The notes under the pieces: generated by a model | Database searches by the model: none | Told to the model about the DNA's origin: nothing | What the model saw: the letters and a program-made list of their open reading frames with translations, nothing else | Shown: positions 41,329 to 49,762 of the stretch, in pieces | Position numbering within the stretch: the stretch's first letter is position 1 | How the letters are laid out: each line of letters opens with the position of its first letter | Origin: Candidatus Levyibacteriota bacterium | GTDB taxonomy: Bacteria > Patescibacteria > Microgenomatia > Levybacterales > UBA12049 | Direction: 5' to 3' | DNA: 64,000 nucleotides | Assembly (NCBI GenBank): GCA_029260965.1 | Contig: JAJDCG010000001.1 | Span: 485,592-549,591 of the forward strand | Position numbers and translations under genes: made by a program

Positions 41329-42999
41329 GTGCCCCATACAAAATTAAAAAAGAAAAGAATAAAGTACATATTTGTCTCAGGAGGAGTCATCTCCGGAATC
41401 GGTAAAGGAACCACCGCAGCATCAATTGCATATCTACTCAAACAAGCAGGCTACAAAGTAGAACCATTAAAATTTGAAAATTATCTAAATATCGACGCAG
41501 GTACTATAAATCCTATTGAGCACGGTGATCCATTTCTTTGTGAAGATGGTACAGAGGGAGATATGGACATCGGAACGTACGAGAAATTTCTTGATAAGAA
41601 TATGGGTGAGGAAAATTTCGTGACAATGGGAAGAATCTACAAGACTGTGATTGACCGTGAGCGTAGATTTGAATACAACGGTGAGGATGTTGAGGCAATA
41701 CCTCACATCACAGATGAAGTACAGGCAAGGATTGAAAAAGTTGCTAAAAAATCAGGTGCAGACATCATCCTCATCGAGCTTGGTGGTACAGCAGGCGAGT
41801 ATCAGAATGTGTTTTATTATGAAGCATCCCGCATCATGACTCTCAGAAATCCAGGAGACGTGATCCATGTTCATGTCAGCTACGTTCCAACTCCTCAACA
41901 TCTGGGTGAACCCAAGACCAAGCCAACTCAGTTGTCTGTCCGCACTCTCAATTCCCTGGGAATTCAACCTGATTTTATTGTCGCTCGATCCAGGAAATAT
42001 CTAGATAAAAGACGTCGTGATCGTTTTGCTCTCTTTTGCAACATGCACCCTGAAGATATTATCTCAAATCCTGATTTAGAATCTGTTTATGAGATACCGT
42101 TGGTGCTCCAGGAGCAGGAAATGGATAAAAGAATATTTGAAAAGCTGGGTCTTGAAACAAAAAAAGCTAATCTTTCAGAGTGGAAAAACTTGGTAAAAAA
42201 AATAAAAGCTAAAAAAAGTAAAAAGATCGAGATTGCAATAATTGGTAAATATTTTGGTACTGGGGATTATCAGCTCAGGGATTCATACGCAGCACTTTTT
42301 GATGCAATAGATCATGCTAGCTGGGAGGCTGGAGTTGAAACAACCACCAAATGGGTGGATGCTGAAAAAGTAGAAAAAAACGGAGTAAAAGAGATAGGTA
42401 ATCCTGATGGAATAATCGTACCTATCGGTTGGGGTAGTAGGGGTTCTGAAGGCATGATCGCTGCTGCTACATATGCCAGGGAAATGAAAATCCCATATTT
42501 GGGACTCTGTTATGGTATGCAGTTGGCGGCTGTTGCATTTGCCCGTTCAGTTGTTGGTTGGGATGATGCTTCAAGTACCGAGAACCATCCAAAAAGCAAA
42601 CACCCAGTGATATATATTATTCCATCACAAAAAGAATTGATGAAACGCCGTGCATATGGTGGAACTATGAGATTGGGCGGATGGGACGCAGTTGTTGAGA
42701 AAGGAAGTAGAGCATACTCTCTTTATGAGAGGTACGGAGGATTTATAGATAAGGAAAAGGGTCTTACAAGTGAGCGCCACAGACATAGGTATGAGTTCAA
42801 TAATAAATTTGCAAAAGACATGGAAAAAGCAGGACTCAATATTACGGCTAGGTCAGTAGCTGAGGGGCTGGTTGAGATGATAGAGGTTCCAGATCATCCG
42901 TTTTATATGGGAACACAGGGACATCCTGAATATAAAAGTAGACCGCTCAAGCCTCATCCTATCTTCATAGGGTTTATTGAGGCAATGGCCAAGAAATAA
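41329..42999 (+). CDS. pyrG: CTP synthase
   Basis: A 556-residue enzyme converting UTP to CTP with glutamine and ATP. The N-terminal synthetase domain opens YIFVSGGVISGIGKGTTAAS and has INPIEHGDPFLCEDGTE; the C-terminal glutaminase uses Cys in LGLCYGMQLAAVAFARS (near 390) with the His-x-Glu of TQGHPEYKSRP (near 525). TPQHLGEPKTKPTQ and SERHRHRYEFNN are conserved. Start GTG 41329 fits the promoter. Confidence 0.97.
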   Translation: MPHTKLKKKRIKYIFVSGGVISGIGKGTTAASIAYLLKQAGYKVEPLKFENYLNIDAGTINPIEHGDPFLCEDGTEGDMDIGTYEKFLDKNMGEENFVTMGRIYKTVIDRERRFEYNGEDVEAIPHITDEVQARIEKVAKKSGADIILIELGGTAGEYQNVFYYEASRIMTLRNPGDVIHVHVSYVPTPQHLGEPKTKPTQLSVRTLNSLGIQPDFIVARSRKYLDKRRRDRFALFCNMHPEDIISNPDLESVYEIPLVLQEQEMDKRIFEKLGLETKKANLSEWKNLVKKIKAKKSKKIEIAIIGKYFGTGDYQLRDSYAALFDAIDHASWEAGVETTTKWVDAEKVEKNGVKEIGNPDGIIVPIGWGSRGSEGMIAAATYAREMKIPYLGLCYGMQLAAVAFARSVVGWDDASSTENHPKSKHPVIYIIPSQKELMKRRAYGGTMRLGGWDAVVEKGSRAYSLYERYGGFIDKEKGLTSERHRHRYEFNNKFAKDMEKAGLNITARSVAEGLVEMIEVPDHPFYMGTQGHPEYKSRPLKPHPIFIGFIEAMAKK

Positions 43000-43063
43000 G
43001 ATATTATTTAGGACCAAACACGAAAGATTATTTATTTTTTATAATTTTTGATCTGTATAATTC

Positions 43064-43092
43064 TTGATTCTCAAATAGGTTTAAGCTATAAT
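43064..43092 (+). promoter_or_regulatory. rplS promoter TTGATT-17-TATAAT, leaderless
   Basis: The -35 is at 43064-43069 and a perfect -10 at 43087-43092; the rplS ATG follows 8 bases later. Confidence 0.65.
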
Positions 43093-43100
43093 ACTATTCT

Positions 43101-43388
43101 ATGTTGCAAGCAATTGATTTCAAACCAGGAGACATCATAAAAGTTCATCAAAGAATCCAGGAGGGAGATAAATCTCGTATTCAGGTATTCAAGGGAACAG
43201 TTCTGGGGATTCGCGGACGAGGAAGTAATAAGATGTTTACTGTTCAAAAAAAAGTAGGACAAATCGCGGTTGACCGTATCTGGGCTGTTGGATCACCTCT
43301 GATTGAGAAAATAGAGATTGCTGAAAAACCAAAAAGGAGAGTTCGTCGTGCCAAGCTTTCCCACCTCAAAATAACTCACAAGAACTAA
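43101..43388 (+). CDS. rplS: 50S ribosomal protein L19
   Basis: A 95-residue ribosomal protein at the 30S-50S interface. FKPGDIIKVHQRIQEGDKSR, VFKGTVLGIRGRGSNKMFTV and KPKRRVRRAKLSHLK are classic L19. It lacks the first 15-20 residues found in many bacteria. It stands as its own transcription unit here, away from rimM/trmD. Confidence 0.97.
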   Translation: MLQAIDFKPGDIIKVHQRIQEGDKSRIQVFKGTVLGIRGRGSNKMFTVQKKVGQIAVDRIWAVGSPLIEKIEIAEKPKRRVRRAKLSHLKITHKN

Positions 43389-43417
43389 GCTTGCTAATAA
43401 GTAGCTAAGCTATTTTT

Positions 43418-43594
43418 TTAAAAACCGCCTTTGAAATCGTCTGGAAAAAATTTTTCTTCTGGATGATTTTTTCTCCAATTAAGCATCAATAGCAGAGTTT
43501 TATTGCGAATATCTTCACTTTGATTAATAGATATTCCTGGAAAAGCTTCTTGGTCATTATTCCAAAGGTTCTTGCGGTCCATCTGAATCTCCAT
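43418..43594 (-). CDS. Small hypothetical protein, 58 residues
   Basis: A minus-strand frame from ATG 43594 (alternative ATG 43582, with GGAG 8 bases before it) to TAA 43418. It includes LLLMLNWRKNHPEEKFFPDD and ends DFKGGF; it is charged and has no membrane segment. The promoter TTGACT-16-TATAAT immediately upstream supports a real gene. I do not recognise a family. A competing 14-codon frame from ATG 43601 is less likely. Confidence 0.5.
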   Translation of the reverse strand: MEIQMDRKNLWNNDQEAFPGISINQSEDIRNKTLLLMLNWRKNHPEEKFFPDDFKGGF

Positions 43595-43610
43595 ATTCCA
43601 TTATAAGTTA

Positions 43611-43638
43611 ATTATATTGAGTTATTTTATTAAGTCAA
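43611..43638 (-). promoter_or_regulatory. Promoter TTGACT-16-TATAAT for the 58-residue ORF
   Basis: Minus-strand -35 at 43638-43633 and a perfect -10 at 43616-43611. It is divergent from yraN, whose own -10 (TAATAT, 43648-43653) ends 6 bases before its ATG. Confidence 0.6.
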
Positions 43639-43659
43639 TTTTTGGGGTAATATTAACCT

Positions 43660-44022
43660 ATGTCAAGGTTTTTGAAAGACGAAGGAGATGAGGGAGAGAG
43701 GTTGGCTGCAGAGTTTTTAAGTAAAAAAGGATATAAAATAATTGAGCGAAATTTTAGAATAAGAGGTGGAGAAATAGATATCATCGCAATTCATGATAAT
43801 ACATTGGTTTTTATAGAAGTCAAGACAAGATCATCAAATAAATTTGGAACACCACTGGAGTCAATTACTCCCTGGAAGCTGAAAGCTCTCATTCGAACCG
43901 CGCAATTTTACAAAATCAAACATAAAAACCTGCCTGAGGGGATGCGTGTAGATGCAGTTACTGTAGAATATGACTATAGTGGCAAACCTCTGATAGAGCA
44001 TGTGGAGAACATTACATCTTGA
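43660..44022 (+). CDS. yraN: YraN/UPF0102 family nuclease-like protein
   Basis: A 120-residue protein of the restriction-endonuclease-like fold. GERLAAEFLSKKGYKIIERNF, then GEIDIIAIHDNTLVFIEVKTR (the D...ExK core, near 43-60) and RTAQFYK are the family hallmarks. Role is uncertain, perhaps in DNA processing or recombination. Its 3' end overlaps the convergent uvrB by 11 bases. Confidence 0.93.
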   Translation: MSRFLKDEGDEGERLAAEFLSKKGYKIIERNFRIRGGEIDIIAIHDNTLVFIEVKTRSSNKFGTPLESITPWKLKALIRTAQFYKIKHKNLPEGMRVDAVTVEYDYSGKPLIEHVENITS

Positions 44023-46003
44023 TTTTTTTGATTTGATCCCGTAGACGAATGGCAGCTTCAAAATCAAGTCTTTCTGCTGCTTGCTTCATTTCCCGTCTCA
44101 GGAGCTTGAGTGCTTCATCTCTTTCATCCGGCAGTAAGACTTCTTTATTGGCAAAATTTATCACAGCCTCCATTGACGGATCAGGAGCTTCTTCTTCCTT
44201 TTTTACCATCCGTTCACGTATAGATTTTTTGATAGTTTCAGGCGTGATGCCATGTTTCTTGTTGTACTCAAGCTGTATCTCGCGTCTCCTTTCTACCTCA
44301 TCAATTGCTCCCTTCATGGATTTAGTTTCTTTATCTGCATACATAATGACTGTTGCATCGACATTGCGTGCAGCACGGCCCATGGTCTGTATGAGTGAAG
44401 TCTTGCTCCTGAGGAATCCTTCTTTATCTGCATCAAGTATCGCAACCAGAGATACCTCAGGTAGGTCAAGTCCTTCCCTGAGGAGATTGATACCAACCAG
44501 GACATCAAATTCTCCACGTCTCAGACTGTCTAAGATATCCTGTCTCTCAAGTGTGATAATGTCTGAATGGAGATAGGATACTTTGATTTCTTTTTCTTCA
44601 AGATATGAAGAAAGTTCTTCCGCCATTCGTTTGGTAAGTGTGGTTACAAGCACGCGTTGTTTCTCCTTGACTCTTTTTGATATCTCATTTATAAGATCAT
44701 CAACTTGTCCTGCGCTGGGACGCACAGAAATCGTCGGATCTACAAGGCCTGTTGGTCTAATAAGCTGTTCAGTAACACCATCCTTTTCCTCTTGTGCCAG
44801 GGAGAGTTCATACTCGTTGGGGGTTGCTGATACGTATGTAATTTTGTGAGTTTTTCTCATGAATTCCTCAAATTTAAGCGGTCTGTTGTCTAGTGCTGAT
44901 GGGAGACGAAATCCATAATCAATTAGTGTTTGTTTGCGGGATCTGTCCCCGTTGTACATTCCTCGTATCTGAGGAATAGTGATATGCGACTCATCAACCA
45001 TCAACAGCCAATCATCACTAGCGTGTTCAAAGTAATCAATAAGCGTGTATGGTGCTTGTCCTGGTTTTCGCTCATCAAAATAAATTGAATAATTTTCGAT
45101 TCCATTTACATATCCGACCTCTTTTATCATTTCCATGTCAAAGTTTGTCCGCTGATTTATTCGCTGTGCTTCAAGCATTTTTCCTTCTGCACGTAGTTTT
45201 TTGATCTGGAGATCAAGGTCATGTCTTATTTTAGTAAAAGCATCTGTATATGTACTAGGGTCAGTCATATAGTGTTTGGCAGGATAGATTATAGTTGCAT
45301 GAAGAGGGTTTATGATCTCACCAGTCAAGGAATCAAATTCGTACATTTTTATGAGCGTATCATCAATTTGCATGCGAATCCCATGGTCAACATATGCGGG
45401 AAAAACATCAATTGTTCCACCTCTAACCCTAAAAGATCCTCTTTTAAATTCGTAGTCATTTCGAACATACTGTAGGTCTGTTAATCTCAATAGTACATCC
45501 TCCCGTCTTATTTTCATACCTGTTTTTAGCTCGAGGATAAATTTACCGTATTCTACGGGAGAGCCTAGGTTGTAAATGCAGGATACGGATGCAACGACTA
45601 TCACATCCTTGCGAGTTAGTAGATTTGCAGTTGCTGAGAGGCGAAGTTTGTCTATTTCTTCATTGATGTCAGCTTCTTTTTCGATATAAGTGTCTGATTG
45701 CGGGACATATGCCTCTGGTTGGTAATAATCATAATAAGAAACAAAATAAGAAACAGCATTTTCTGGGAAAAAGTCTCGAAATTCCTGATAAAGCTGTCCT
45801 GCCAGAGTCTTGTTGTGGGAGATTATCAGAGTCGGTTTTTGTATTTTTTCAATCACATTTGCCATGGTAAAGGTCTTGCCACTACCTGTTACACCCAGGA
45901 GTACCTGATTTTTGACATTGTTTTGAAGATTTTTTGTTAGTTTTTCAATAGCAGCAGGTTGATCACCAGTAGGCTTGAAATCTGATTTGAGTTTGAATTT
46001 CAT
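44012..46003 (-). CDS. uvrB: Excinuclease ABC subunit B
   Basis: A 663-residue damage-verification helicase of nucleotide excision repair. Walker A is GVTGSGKTFTMA (near 37-48), the beta-hairpin region is YYDYYQPEAYVP, and motif VI is QTMGRAARN. The C-terminal UVR domain (LKLLRREMKQAAERLDFEAA) binds UvrC. Start MKFKLKSDFKPTGDQPAAI at ATG 46003 is 8 bases after a TAAAAT box. The open frame to 46048 adds no homology and covers the promoter. Confidence 0.97.
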   Translation of the reverse strand: MKFKLKSDFKPTGDQPAAIEKLTKNLQNNVKNQVLLGVTGSGKTFTMANVIEKIQKPTLIISHNKTLAGQLYQEFRDFFPENAVSYFVSYYDYYQPEAYVPQSDTYIEKEADINEEIDKLRLSATANLLTRKDVIVVASVSCIYNLGSPVEYGKFILELKTGMKIRREDVLLRLTDLQYVRNDYEFKRGSFRVRGGTIDVFPAYVDHGIRMQIDDTLIKMYEFDSLTGEIINPLHATIIYPAKHYMTDPSTYTDAFTKIRHDLDLQIKKLRAEGKMLEAQRINQRTNFDMEMIKEVGYVNGIENYSIYFDERKPGQAPYTLIDYFEHASDDWLLMVDESHITIPQIRGMYNGDRSRKQTLIDYGFRLPSALDNRPLKFEEFMRKTHKITYVSATPNEYELSLAQEEKDGVTEQLIRPTGLVDPTISVRPSAGQVDDLINEISKRVKEKQRVLVTTLTKRMAEELSSYLEEKEIKVSYLHSDIITLERQDILDSLRRGEFDVLVGINLLREGLDLPEVSLVAILDADKEGFLRSKTSLIQTMGRAARNVDATVIMYADKETKSMKGAIDEVERRREIQLEYNKKHGITPETIKKSIRERMVKKEEEAPDPSMEAVINFANKEVLLPDERDEALKLLRREMKQAAERLDFEAAIRLRDQIKKIKM

Positions 46004-46011
46004 GACAATCC

Positions 46012-46040
46012 ATTTTAGCAGATTTACTTTTTTTATGAAA
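46012..46040 (-). promoter_or_regulatory. uvrB promoter TTTCAT-17-TAAAAT, leaderless
   Basis: Minus-strand -35 at 46040-46035 and -10 at 46017-46012, ending 8 bases before ATG 46003. No copy of the lexA-type palindrome is seen here. Confidence 0.5.
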
Positions 46041-46062
46041 TCTGGCATACTACCTGCCTAAT

Positions 46063-46851
46063 ATGATAACTTCAGAGGTTTTACGAAAAAAAGTAGAAGA
46101 TTTTAAGTTAGAAGTACTTGACTGGAAAGTTTTTCCCGTTTATTGGATTAATACTCCAGATTTTGGGAGGGGATTTCTGGGCGCAAAAGGATCGCCAGAG
46201 CAGATGCAGAAAGAAGTAGCGCGGATTATTAAAGCAAGCAGTAATGCAGACGAAGAGATAAATGTAGTTAATGCAGGGAGTGCTAGAAATTTTTTATATA
46301 GAAATCAGATTGGTATTGATTGTTCGGGATTTGTTTTTCACCTTCTCAGCAAAAGCATAGGAGGTACAGGACGCCTGGTGGATACCTTGTTCGTTCCTCG
46401 TGATACAGTTATTGCCGCATCTGAAAAAGACAGCTGGAAAAGAGTTCGTGAATTAAGCGATAAAGATAAAAGAAGGCTTCCCGAAATGGTCCCTATGGAA
46501 TGGGTATGCAACACTTTTAGTAAAGAACCTCAATTTCTTACAAATGTCAAAAGTTTTTCAAGCGATGAGACTTCTGCGATAGTTACAGACTATTCAGAAG
46601 TTACTGTTGGAGACATTGTAATTATGGAAAAAAAGGGAAGATATAAACATATGGGAATTGTGACTGATGTAAATGGTATGGAATGGGAAGTTTGGGACTC
46701 TTATCGTGAAGATGATGGATATGGGGGAGTTAGAAGACACGAGGTAGAAATAGTAAATCCGAGTTTGTCACTAAATCTTCAGCACTGGACGGATTTTGAT
46801 ACTACGCGGTATGATGCTTACTCTGTTAGGAGACTAAATGTTTTTCAGTAA
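46063..46851 (+). CDS. NlpC/P60-like cysteine peptidase domain protein, no signal peptide
   Basis: A 262-residue protein. The catalytic Cys is in GIDCSGFVFHLLSK (near 87) and the His in GRYKHMGIVTDV (near 203), with DIVIMEKKG before it, the usual NlpC/P60 order; VWDSYRED may give the third polar residue. No signal peptide or membrane helix is visible, unusual for a wall hydrolase, so it may act in the cytoplasm, on an incoming or recycled peptide, or be exported otherwise. It is divergent from uvrB and followed by lexA. Confidence 0.75.
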   Translation: MITSEVLRKKVEDFKLEVLDWKVFPVYWINTPDFGRGFLGAKGSPEQMQKEVARIIKASSNADEEINVVNAGSARNFLYRNQIGIDCSGFVFHLLSKSIGGTGRLVDTLFVPRDTVIAASEKDSWKRVRELSDKDKRRLPEMVPMEWVCNTFSKEPQFLTNVKSFSSDETSAIVTDYSEVTVGDIVIMEKKGRYKHMGIVTDVNGMEWEVWDSYREDDGYGGVRRHEVEIVNPSLSLNLQHWTDFDTTRYDAYSVRRLNVFQ

Positions 46852-46888
46852 AATTTAATATTGACCCCTTTTGTTCCCCTTTGTCATG

Positions 46889-46921
46889 TTGACAAAAATA
46901 TACGAAGTATCGTATATTTTT
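46889..46921 (+). promoter_or_regulatory. lexA promoter with LexA-type operator
   Basis: TTGACA at 46889-46894 and a TATATT -10 at 46913-46918. A perfect inverted repeat fills the space between: arms 46894-46905 and 46910-46921 (core ATACGA-AGTA-TCGTAT), 12 bp each with a 4-base centre. It covers spacer and -10, as expected for autorepression by the LexA encoded 10 bases further on. Confidence 0.8.
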
Positions 46922-46931
46922 CTATATACAT

Positions 46932-47567
46932 ATGGCAGGTGTTTTATACGCGAAAGAAAGGCAAGTTCTCGAATTTCTGGTTCAGTTCCAGAATAAAAAC
47001 GGCTATTCTCCAACCCTTACTGAAATTGCTAGAGCCACGGGTCATAAAAGCGTTTCTACGATTCATGTTCTCATAAGAAGTCTTGTAGACAAGGGCTATG
47101 TGCAAAAAGTTGATGGCAATTCGCGAGTTCTTAGAGTTAAGGATGAAAATATAGTGTCTAAATTTATGGGCGTTGAGCCATCTGTCGAACTGCCTTTGAT
47201 GGGATATATAGCAGCTGGCAAGCCACTTGAACCGCATACTGATCCCAATGCTACTTTTCAGGTTTCCGCATCCATGCTGTCTGGTGCCAAAACTTCATAT
47301 GTTCTCCAAGTAAAAGGCGAATCAATGATAGAAGATGGGATACTAGACGGAGATTTTGTGGTTATTGAGAAGGTGGATGATGCAAAAAATGGTGAAATAG
47401 TAGTGGCGCTGGTAGATGATAGTCTCGCTACGTTAAAAAGATTTCAGAAAACTGGCGATGTTGTGAGTTTGCATCCTGCTAACGCAACAATGGAACCGAT
47501 TTTCCCGAAATCTCTTAAAATTCAGGGAAGAGTTGTAGGACTTGTTAGACGTTTTGCCTCTATTTGA
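46932..47567 (+). CDS. lexA: LexA SOS repressor
   Basis: A 211-residue repressor and self-cleaving protease. The winged HTH (about 1-70) contains YSPTLTEIARATGHKSVSTIH. The Ala-Gly cleavage site lies in GYIAAGKPLEP (near 94), the nucleophile Ser in KGESMIEDGI (near 132) and the general-base Lys in SLATLKRF (near 169). All catalytic elements are intact. Expected to control DNA-damage genes; uvrB is nearby but has no obvious matching operator. Confidence 0.97.
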   Translation: MAGVLYAKERQVLEFLVQFQNKNGYSPTLTEIARATGHKSVSTIHVLIRSLVDKGYVQKVDGNSRVLRVKDENIVSKFMGVEPSVELPLMGYIAAGKPLEPHTDPNATFQVSASMLSGAKTSYVLQVKGESMIEDGILDGDFVVIEKVDDAKNGEIVVALVDDSLATLKRFQKTGDVVSLHPANATMEPIFPKSLKIQGRVVGLVRRFASI

Positions 47568-47592
47568 ATGGACGACTTTAGTGTTTGTTACT

Positions 47593-47619
47593 TTGAATTT
47601 TAGATTTTTGTGCTATCAT
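47593..47619 (+). promoter_or_regulatory. Possible rsmI promoter TTGAAT-15-TATCAT
   Basis: The -35 is at 47593-47598 and -10 at 47614-47619. The 15-bp spacer is short, so this is weaker than the others; the ATG follows 7 bases after the -10. Confidence 0.4.
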
Positions 47620-47626
47620 ACTGCTC

Positions 47627-48325
47627 ATGGGAACTCTTTTTGTAGTGTCTACTCCAATAGGCAATCTCAAGGACATAACTTTTCGTGCAGTTGAAACATT
47701 GTTTGCGGTAGATGCAATTGCATGCGAAGATACAAGACGAACAGGCTTGTTGCTTGAAAATTTGCTGCATCATGTTGAGAGTAAATCAAAACCCAAGCTT
47801 GTTTCGTATTACGAGCAAAATGAAGCTCAAAGAATTCCAGAAATTATTTCATTTCTTAAGAATGATTTTAGTATGGCGCTTGTCAGTGATGCAGGCACTC
47901 CTTTAATATCAGATCCAGGCTTTAAACTCGTTCGCGAATGCCTTAAAAAGGGAATAAAAGTTGAGTCACTTCCTGGCGCATCATCTGTCTTGACAGCTTT
48001 GACATCCTCAGGATTGCCAACAGATAAATTTTTCTTTGCAGGTTATCCACCACACAAATCAGGACACAGGAAAACATTTTTTGAAAATATCAAAAAATCC
48101 CAGGAATTTCTCAAAACAACCGTAATCCTTTTTGAGGCTCCTCACAAGCTAATCAAAACATTGAGTGAAATGAAGGAAGCCTTGGGTGATATTGAAATAG
48201 TACTTGCGCGGGAAATGACTAAAATACATGAAGAGCTTCTTTGTCAGAAGATTTCAATAGCTCTTGAATTTTACAAAAAACGCAAACCCAAAGGGGAATA
48301 CGTATTGCTTTTTAATTTGAGCTAA
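47627..48325 (+). CDS. rsmI: 16S rRNA C1402 2'-O-ribose methyltransferase
   Basis: A 232-residue SAM-dependent methyltransferase of the tetrapyrrole-methylase fold. FVVSTPIGNLKDITFRA, ACEDTRRTGLLL, SDAGTPLISDPG and SLPGASSVLTALTSSGLP are diagnostic. It lacks the C-terminal HTH extension of longer RsmI. It overlaps the convergent downstream gene by 4 bases. Confidence 0.96.
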   Translation: MGTLFVVSTPIGNLKDITFRAVETLFAVDAIACEDTRRTGLLLENLLHHVESKSKPKLVSYYEQNEAQRIPEIISFLKNDFSMALVSDAGTPLISDPGFKLVRECLKKGIKVESLPGASSVLTALTSSGLPTDKFFFAGYPPHKSGHRKTFFENIKKSQEFLKTTVILFEAPHKLIKTLSEMKEALGDIEIVLAREMTKIHEELLCQKISIALEFYKKRKPKGEYVLLFNLS

Positions 48326-49665
48326 TCTCTGTTTTCTTTTTTGTTTCTTATTTCTTTTTTAACTATTTTTCCATCCTCATTTAGTGTGTAAACATATACT
48401 TCGCCGACTGCTATTTCAAGAGAAGAAATTTCGTCATCAGGTATGTCCTCCAAATATTTAACAAGTGCCCGGAGGCTGTTTCCATGTGCTGAGATTATCA
48501 CATTTTTACCGCTTTTCAGTTTGGGCAAGATTATTGTTTCATAATATGGAATGACCCTGTGATAAACATCTTTCAGTGATTCACCATTTGGTAGCTGATA
48601 ATCCCAGCTTCTTCTTATTTTTTGAAACATTTCATCTCCTACTTCACTTTTTATATCCCATTTGTTTTTTCCAGTATAGTCTCCATAATCACGCTCGTTA
48701 AGAGCCTGGTTTTCTAGAACTGGTACATGGATTTGCCCTTTGGATTTGAGAAGTTCACTTAGGGTTTGTTTGGCCCTTTTGAGTACTGATGTACATGCAA
48801 GGTCCAGCTTGATATCTCTCAGATGAGAACCTGCGTCCCTTGCATCATCTCGGCCTTTATCGCTCAGATCAACATCTGTCCATCCTGTCCAGAGGCCGCG
48901 AGCATTCCAAACAGATTGTCCATGTCTGACTAAAACAAGTTTTGTGTCATTCAAATTAGTTATAGGTTTTATATCTGTGACAAAAATATCAGTATCCTTA
49001 ATTGCAAATTTAATAAGCTGTGGAAAGTGAAAATGTTCTTTTACTTTTTTCGCAATTTGAACCAGAGTCTTGGTTTGTTTATCTAAAATTATTTGTTCTG
49101 AAATCGGATTTAAATCAATTGTGGATATAGAACCTGTTATTTTTGTATTTAAGTCTTCCATTAGTATTAAAGCTTTTGGATTTGGGAGTTTGTTTATATT
49201 TGAAAGTAAGTTTTGGGGTGAAAAAGCATGACTCCAAAGTTTTCTTATTGCTTGAAAAAGCTTTTCCTCATTTTCAATATTGGTGATTGCTTCGTCAGAT
49301 AATTGATCAATAAGATTTATAGAATTGTCGGTTCTCTTTAAATTTTGAAAAGAGCTCAGCAGTAATGTTTTTAATTTCAGAGGAAAAAATTCATCTTGTA
49401 TTAATTTTTGAATGTGGTTTGAAACTTGGGATACTGATTCGTGTTTTTTAAAATGGATCGTTGAGAGAAGAAGTTTAATTTTTGGGTTTAGATTGTTTGA
49501 TTGAAAAAAAAGTTCATATGCACTAGTGGTCACGACGAACCCATCAGGAATTTTTACTTCCAAATCAGCTATCCTTGATAAGGCGTAAGCGTAATCTCCG
49601 ATAAGTCTTTTGTCTTCTCTTACTGCATTTTTTAGTTTTACAATCAATACTTCTTCTGTCATCAT
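48322..49665 (-). CDS. gpmA: Fusion: PEP-synthase/PPDK-like N-domain with phosphoglycerate mutase
   Basis: A 447-residue two-part protein. Residues 1 to about 235 resemble the nucleotide-binding N-domain of PEP synthase/pyruvate phosphate dikinase: IPDGFVVTTSAYELFF, a KLWSHAFSP stretch, then LILMEDLNTKITGSISTID. The VRSSA-type arginine loop and the GGK lysine near the start are missing, so phosphotransfer by this part is doubtful. Residues about 243-447 are a full cofactor-dependent phosphoglycerate mutase: LVLVRHGQSVWN with LWTGWTDVDLSDKG, NERDYGDYTGKNKWD and SAHGNSLRALVKYLED. The two parts touch consecutive glycolytic metabolites (PGA to PEP). I know of no standard protein with this architecture. 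Confidence 0.85.
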   Translation of the reverse strand: MMTEEVLIVKLKNAVREDKRLIGDYAYALSRIADLEVKIPDGFVVTTSAYELFFQSNNLNPKIKLLLSTIHFKKHESVSQVSNHIQKLIQDEFFPLKLKTLLLSSFQNLKRTDNSINLIDQLSDEAITNIENEEKLFQAIRKLWSHAFSPQNLLSNINKLPNPKALILMEDLNTKITGSISTIDLNPISEQIILDKQTKTLVQIAKKVKEHFHFPQLIKFAIKDTDIFVTDIKPITNLNDTKLVLVRHGQSVWNARGLWTGWTDVDLSDKGRDDARDAGSHLRDIKLDLACTSVLKRAKQTLSELLKSKGQIHVPVLENQALNERDYGDYTGKNKWDIKSEVGDEMFQKIRRSWDYQLPNGESLKDVYHRVIPYYETIILPKLKSGKNVIISAHGNSLRALVKYLEDIPDDEISSLEIAVGEVYVYTLNEDGKIVKKEIRNKKENRD

Positions 49666-49719
49666 TATCCATTATGAGTAAATAAATTTTTAAATTCAAC
49701 TCATAGGTGGTTATTTTAA

Positions 49720-49748
49720 TTGACAAGCAGGCTGATAATTCGTATAGT
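49720..49748 (+). promoter_or_regulatory. Promoter TTGACA-17-TATAGT of the pilus operon
   Basis: Consensus -35 at 49720-49725 and near-consensus -10 at 49743-49748. The predicted leader is about 8 bases. It would drive hpt, the response regulator, pilB, pilC and downstream pseudopilin genes, which follow with gaps of at most about 11 bases. Confidence 0.7.
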
Positions 49749-49762
49749 AATTAGGTACCTTT

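Noticed and set aside
46004..46048. Longer N-terminus for UvrB
   Set aside because: It covers the TTTCAT-17-TAAAAT promoter and adds residues not found in UvrB.
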